DNA from: an uncultured Metabacillus sp.
Lineage (GTDB): Bacteria > Bacillota > Bacilli > Bacillales > Bacillaceae
Reading direction: 5' to 3'
Assembly (NCBI RefSeq): GCF_947503125.1
Contig: NZ_CANNCR010000042.1
Coordinates: 1-38,995 of the forward strand
Length of the DNA stretch: 38,995 nucleotides
Below the pieces are notes generated by a model. That model did not search any database. It saw only the letters and a program-made list of their open reading frames with translations, and was not told the DNA's origin. Numbering within the stretch: the first letter of the stretch is position 1; every line of letters starts with the position of its first letter. Of the stretch, positions 36,043 to 38,995 are shown in pieces. Made by a program: the position numbers and the translations under genes.

Positions 36043-36485
36043 TAAACCACTTAAAGAAAAATGCCTGGGGTGAAGCAGGAAACTGAGATTGAACCACTAA
36101 TTGAGATAATTGAACCACCAATCTTAAGAAATGACCCGCATCTTGAGATAAATGAACCACGCTCGGAATAATTGAACCACTCAAAGAAAAATGCCGGGAA
36201 AATGAAAAGAGATTCCCCTGAATGAACCACCAATTTAGATAATTGAACCACACAGCAGAGTGATTGAACTGCGGCCAACATAAAAACGCCACAAAATGAA
36301 TTAATAAGATCCCGATTGAACCACAAAAACTAGTAATTAAATCACCTATCCAAATAAATGAACCACCGATCACAGGAATTGAACCACATCTTGAGATATA
36401 TGAGCCACACATCCAAATAATTGAACCACTAATAGATAAACGCAGAAGGCCCCCGATTGAACATCTAAGCTCAGTAAAGAACCAC
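36043..36485. repeat. TGAACCAC 21-bp phased array, locus B
   Basis: Boxes of the type TGAACCAC (some with one to three changes) start at 36043, 36090, 36111, 36132, 36153, 36173, 36223, 36244, 36265, 36317, 36338, 36359, 36380, 36401, 36422, 36458 and 36478. Most steps are exactly 21 bp. The larger steps (47, 50, 52, 36) hold a related spacer with AAAAA(T/C)GCC or AAACGC, then often ATGAA and a CCC-rich piece before the next box. The array fills the divergent gap between the psp operon and the amine oxidase gene (35915-36707). A 174-codon minus-strand frame across it is not credible as a gene. Confidence 0.9.
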
Positions 36486-36685
36486 ACTATAAAATAACAT
36501 ATACTGAATCTATGTCACATTTCTTACCAAACTCAAACCAAATTTCTCTATTCAAATTAAAAAGATACTAATTTTCTTTAAAAAATCCTCCTATTTCTAA
36601 CATTTAAAAACAGCTTTTTAAAAAACTACGTAACCTTATCTGACAAATTTATACAACTCTACCAAATAATCTATTAAATTAATGT

Positions 36686-36706
36686 TATTAACAGGGGGTG
36701 TTAATA
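36686..36706 (+). promoter_or_regulatory. Inverted repeat enclosing the ribosome-binding site of the amine oxidase gene
   Basis: TATTAACA and TGTTAATA are perfect complements flanking GGGGG, which is the core of the Shine-Dalgarno sequence, and end one base before the ATG. As RNA it is an eight-pair hairpin with the ribosome site in its loop. As DNA it is a palindromic operator. No strong sigma-A promoter was seen upstream (best: CTGACA at 36640 with a poor -10). Confidence 0.55.
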
Positions 36707-36707
36707 G

Positions 36708-38333
36708 ATGACAAAGAATCAGGAAAAAGGGATGACGAGAAGGGATTTTTTAGATCAGGTTGGGAAAGTTGGCGGAGCAGTTGCTGTTTGGGGGGCGATG
36801 GAATCGCTCGGATTGTTAGGGAAGCCGCTGATGGCGAGTGCGAAGGAGTTTCAAAGTCCTAAGCAAAGTGATTTAGCCATGGCGAACAAGAATGGTAAAA
36901 AAATCATTATCTTGGGAGCGGGGATTGCTGGCATGGCGGCTGCTTATGAATTACGAAAGGCGGGGTATGATTGCAAGATTCTTGAGGCGAGGGATCGCAG
37001 CGGCGGCCGAAATTGGACTGTGAGAAGGGGGACGGTAGAAACCGAAATAAATGGGGCAAAGCAAGTTTCCAATTTTGATAAAGGCCAGTACATGAATGCG
37101 GGGCCAGCTCGTATTCCGCAGCATCATGTAACGATTGATTATTGTCGGGAGCTCGGTGTTGAGCTTGAGGTTTTCTGTAATACAAATGAATTCTCCTATT
37201 TTTATCAAGAAAATGCTGGTCCTTTATCAAATCAGAAAGTGAGAAAGGGTGTTGTAAAAGCTGACACTCGCGGTTATATATCTGAACTATTAGCAAAGGC
37301 TGTTGATCAATCAGCATTGGATTATCAGCTCTCAAAGGATGATCTTGCAAGATTAACCTCCTATCTGAAAGCAGAAGGGGATTTATCGACAGATCTTACA
37401 TATAAAGGGACAAGCCGCCGCGGCTATAAGGAATTGCCTGGCGGAGGAGATAAGCCTGGTATATTGGAAACACCATTTGCTTTTGCCGATCTTCTTCAAT
37501 CGGGGATGATGAACAGCATAAGCGGTGATTACAGTTTTCAGCAGCAGCCGATGATGTTTCAGCCCGTAGGCGGGATGGATCAAATTCCAAAAGCGCTTGA
37601 AAGCAAGCTTCCCGGTGTCATAACCTTTGGTGCTGAAGTAAAGGAGATTAGACAAACAGCTGAGGGGGTTCGGATTGTTTACAAAACAAAAAACGGCAAA
37701 ACAACTGAACTGAAAGGGGACTATTGCATTTGCACCATCCCGCTGCCTGTTTTGAAAAATATCCCAGCTGATTTTACAGCGGAAATGAAGCAGGCGATTA
37801 AAAGTATCAATTATGCAACAACTGGAAAAATCGGTCTACAGTTTAAGAGCAGATTCTGGGAGAAAGAGGATCGAATTCTTGGCGGGATTACGACAACGAA
37901 TATGGACATTTCACAAATTTGGTATCCATCCAATGACTTTTTGTCAAGAAAAGGAGTGTTGGTTGGCTATTATAACTTTGGTCAAAATGCTGTTGAGTAT
38001 GGAAATCTGTCACTTTCGCAAAGACAAGCTCGTGCTTTATCTCAAGGTGGTAAGATCCATCCCGAATATGCGAAGGAATTTGAAACGTCCTTCTCTGTTG
38101 CCTGGCATAAAATAAAATATAACGAAGGAGGCTGGGCTGAATACTCTGCATCTGATCGTAAAACATATTATCCAATTTTAAATAAACCACAAGGGAGAAT
38201 TCATCTTGCAGGGGAACATCTCAGTTATTTAACAGGATGGATGGCAGGTGCGTTTGAATCTGCCAGAATTGCCGTCACGAGAATTCATGAGGACGTACTA
38301 AAAGAAAGAAAAATAACCTCTAAGGCAGGGTAA
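36708..38333 (+). CDS. Tat-exported flavin amine oxidase / L-amino-acid oxidase
   Basis: A 541-residue FAD enzyme. The twin-arginine signal (MTRRDFLDQVGK, then a hydrophobic stretch to PLMASA) predicts export as a folded, flavin-loaded protein. The dinucleotide motif IIILGAGIAGMAAAYELRKAG and ILEARDRSGGRNWT follow at about residues 66-105. The C-terminal flavin motif is GRIHLAGEHLSYLTGWMAGAFESA. It would oxidise amines or L-amino acids outside the cytoplasmic membrane to imines with release of H2O2. The exported RidA-like gene 37 bp downstream supports an imine product. The ATG follows the hairpin-enclosed ribosome site. Confidence 0.9.
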   Translation: MTKNQEKGMTRRDFLDQVGKVGGAVAVWGAMESLGLLGKPLMASAKEFQSPKQSDLAMANKNGKKIIILGAGIAGMAAAYELRKAGYDCKILEARDRSGGRNWTVRRGTVETEINGAKQVSNFDKGQYMNAGPARIPQHHVTIDYCRELGVELEVFCNTNEFSYFYQENAGPLSNQKVRKGVVKADTRGYISELLAKAVDQSALDYQLSKDDLARLTSYLKAEGDLSTDLTYKGTSRRGYKELPGGGDKPGILETPFAFADLLQSGMMNSISGDYSFQQQPMMFQPVGGMDQIPKALESKLPGVITFGAEVKEIRQTAEGVRIVYKTKNGKTTELKGDYCICTIPLPVLKNIPADFTAEMKQAIKSINYATTGKIGLQFKSRFWEKEDRILGGITTTNMDISQIWYPSNDFLSRKGVLVGYYNFGQNAVEYGNLSLSQRQARALSQGGKIHPEYAKEFETSFSVAWHKIKYNEGGWAEYSASDRKTYYPILNKPQGRIHLAGEHLSYLTGWMAGAFESARIAVTRIHEDVLKERKITSKAG

Positions 38334-38370
38334 GCATGAAGAAATAGAAATAATAAAAGGGGATCAAATA

Positions 38371-38910
38371 ATGAAGAAAACGGTGAAATCAATGGTTATG
38401 ACGACTGCGTTAGGGACAACCCTGCTTGCAGGATTCACGCTTGCTTCCGCAGGCAGTGAAAGTACGGCATTGAAGGCAAACAAGGTAACCTTCTTCGGTA
38501 CGCCAACATCTTCCATTTCCAGCTCGGTTGCTGTGCCGCACAACTACAATCGAATCTCCTATAGCGGGACTGTGCCGCCATTATTAAATAAGGACGGAAT
38601 AACGGTATATGAGAGATATGGTGATACAGAAACTCAAGCGATCGGGATTTTAAAAACCTTTAAAGCCGACCTTGAGGCAAAGGGGCTTTCGATGTCGGAT
38701 ATTACATACCTAAGAGTGTACCTTACACCAGATCCGAATAAAGGGAATAAGCAGGATTACCAAGGCTGGTTTAACGCGTACGCCAAGTTTTTTAATACGA
38801 AAGAAAATCCGGTAAAAACGGCCCGTTCGACTGTAGGTGTTGATAGTTTAGTTAATTCAGATTGGTTAATCGAGATTGAAGCGGAGGTAGCATACAAACC
38901 TAAAAAATAG
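38371..38910 (+). CDS. Exported RidA/YjgF-family protein
   Basis: A 179-residue protein with a Sec signal peptide (KKTVKSMVMTTALGTTLLAGFTLASAGS) followed by a RidA-like domain. The family's imine-binding arginine is present in ARSTVGVDSL, and the C-terminal EIEAEVAY corresponds to the active-site glutamate strand. Cytosolic RidA hydrolyses reactive enamine/imine intermediates. Here the domain is exported, like the amine oxidase just upstream, so the two probably work together outside the cell membrane. GGGG lies upstream of the ATG. Co-transcription is likely from the 37-bp gap. Confidence 0.88.
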   Translation: MKKTVKSMVMTTALGTTLLAGFTLASAGSESTALKANKVTFFGTPTSSISSSVAVPHNYNRISYSGTVPPLLNKDGITVYERYGDTETQAIGILKTFKADLEAKGLSMSDITYLRVYLTPDPNKGNKQDYQGWFNAYAKFFNTKENPVKTARSTVGVDSLVNSDWLIEIEAEVAYKPKK

Positions 38911-38995
38911 GGATCAGCGGTAGTGTCAAAAGTTCTATGAAAAAACAACGTTTTAGTTTTAATTAACACCGAAGTGAACTTGTTGACCGCCGCAA
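38911..38995. other. Window end, no feature supported
   Basis: The last 85 bases are non-coding as far as can be seen. AGTGTCAAAAGTT near 38931 faintly resembles an insertion-sequence end, but the window stops too early to judge. Confidence 0.3.

Noticed and set aside
36043-36485. CRISPR array
   Set aside because: The conserved part is only about 8-11 bases with degenerate 10-13-base gaps and exact helical phasing. There are no cas genes and no 24-37-base direct repeats.
35963-36487. 174-codon minus-strand ORF across the 21-bp array
   Set aside because: Its apparent seven-residue periodicity (CGS-like repeats) follows from the 21-bp DNA repeat. There is no ribosome site, and array steps of 20, 50 and 52 bp change the frame relation between units.
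38911-38995. Insertion-sequence end at the right edge
   Set aside because: Only a short suggestive AGTGTCAAAAGTT is visible. Neither a second end nor a transposase can be seen within the window.

Overview
The window looks like chromosome from an endospore-forming member of the Bacillaceae (Bacillus in the broad sense). The base composition is AT-rich. It carries a Spo0E-type phosphatase, a CwlC-like SPOR-domain amidase, an IDEAL-domain protein, a manganese (yybP-ykoY) riboswitch, a sigma-W-type promoter in front of a PspA operon, and CcpA (cre) sites. Shine-Dalgarno sequences are strong and TTG/GTG starts are frequent. No rRNA, tRNA, phage, CRISPR array or intact transposase gene was seen.

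Layout. 0.2-5.3 kb: an AraC-type regulator followed by a catabolite-repressed inositol-type operon (TIM-barrel isomerase, IolG-like dehydrogenase, IolT-like symporter). 5.7-8.9 kb: a CUT1 sugar ABC importer (lipoprotein plus two permeases, no ATPase). 9.3-11.2 kb: a small helical protein and a divergent Rrf2 regulator / QorB-like reductase pair. 11.3-13.8 kb: a methyltransferase and an orphan PTS-type EIIC permease. 14.1-23.8 kb: a YesN/YesM-type two-component system, a second CUT1 importer and a 1000-residue GH2 beta-galactosidase, which together read as a beta-galactoside uptake and hydrolysis locus. 24.1-27.1 kb: IDEAL protein, amidase, a broken PAS gene, then the Mn riboswitch and a TerC-family gene. 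27.4-31.9 kb: DUF2935 protein, Spo0E-like phosphatase, an atypical ketosynthase, an orphan histidine kinase and a histidine phosphatase. 32.1-35.9 kb (minus strand): a probable sigma-W operon of DUF4178, PspA, DUF4247 lipoprotein, DUF350 and a membrane-anchored spermidine-synthase-like protein. 36.7-38.9 kb: a Tat-exported flavin amine oxidase with an exported RidA-like protein.

Two kinds of non-coding structure stand out and are not explained by the genes. One is a roughly 190-200 bp dispersed repeat (three copies and a fragment) whose main stem changes sequence between copies while keeping its pairing. The other is an array of TGAACCAC boxes spaced exactly 21 bp (two helical turns) at 36.05-36.49 kb, with a smaller version at 23.9-24.04 kb. 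At both places the boxes are grouped and separated by a related spacer. I know of no description of the array, and it is the best candidate here for something new. Many genes end in strong hairpins, and stem-loops also sit inside the lac and psp operons where they could tune expression.

All product calls rest on reading motifs by eye and on memory of families. No search was run.
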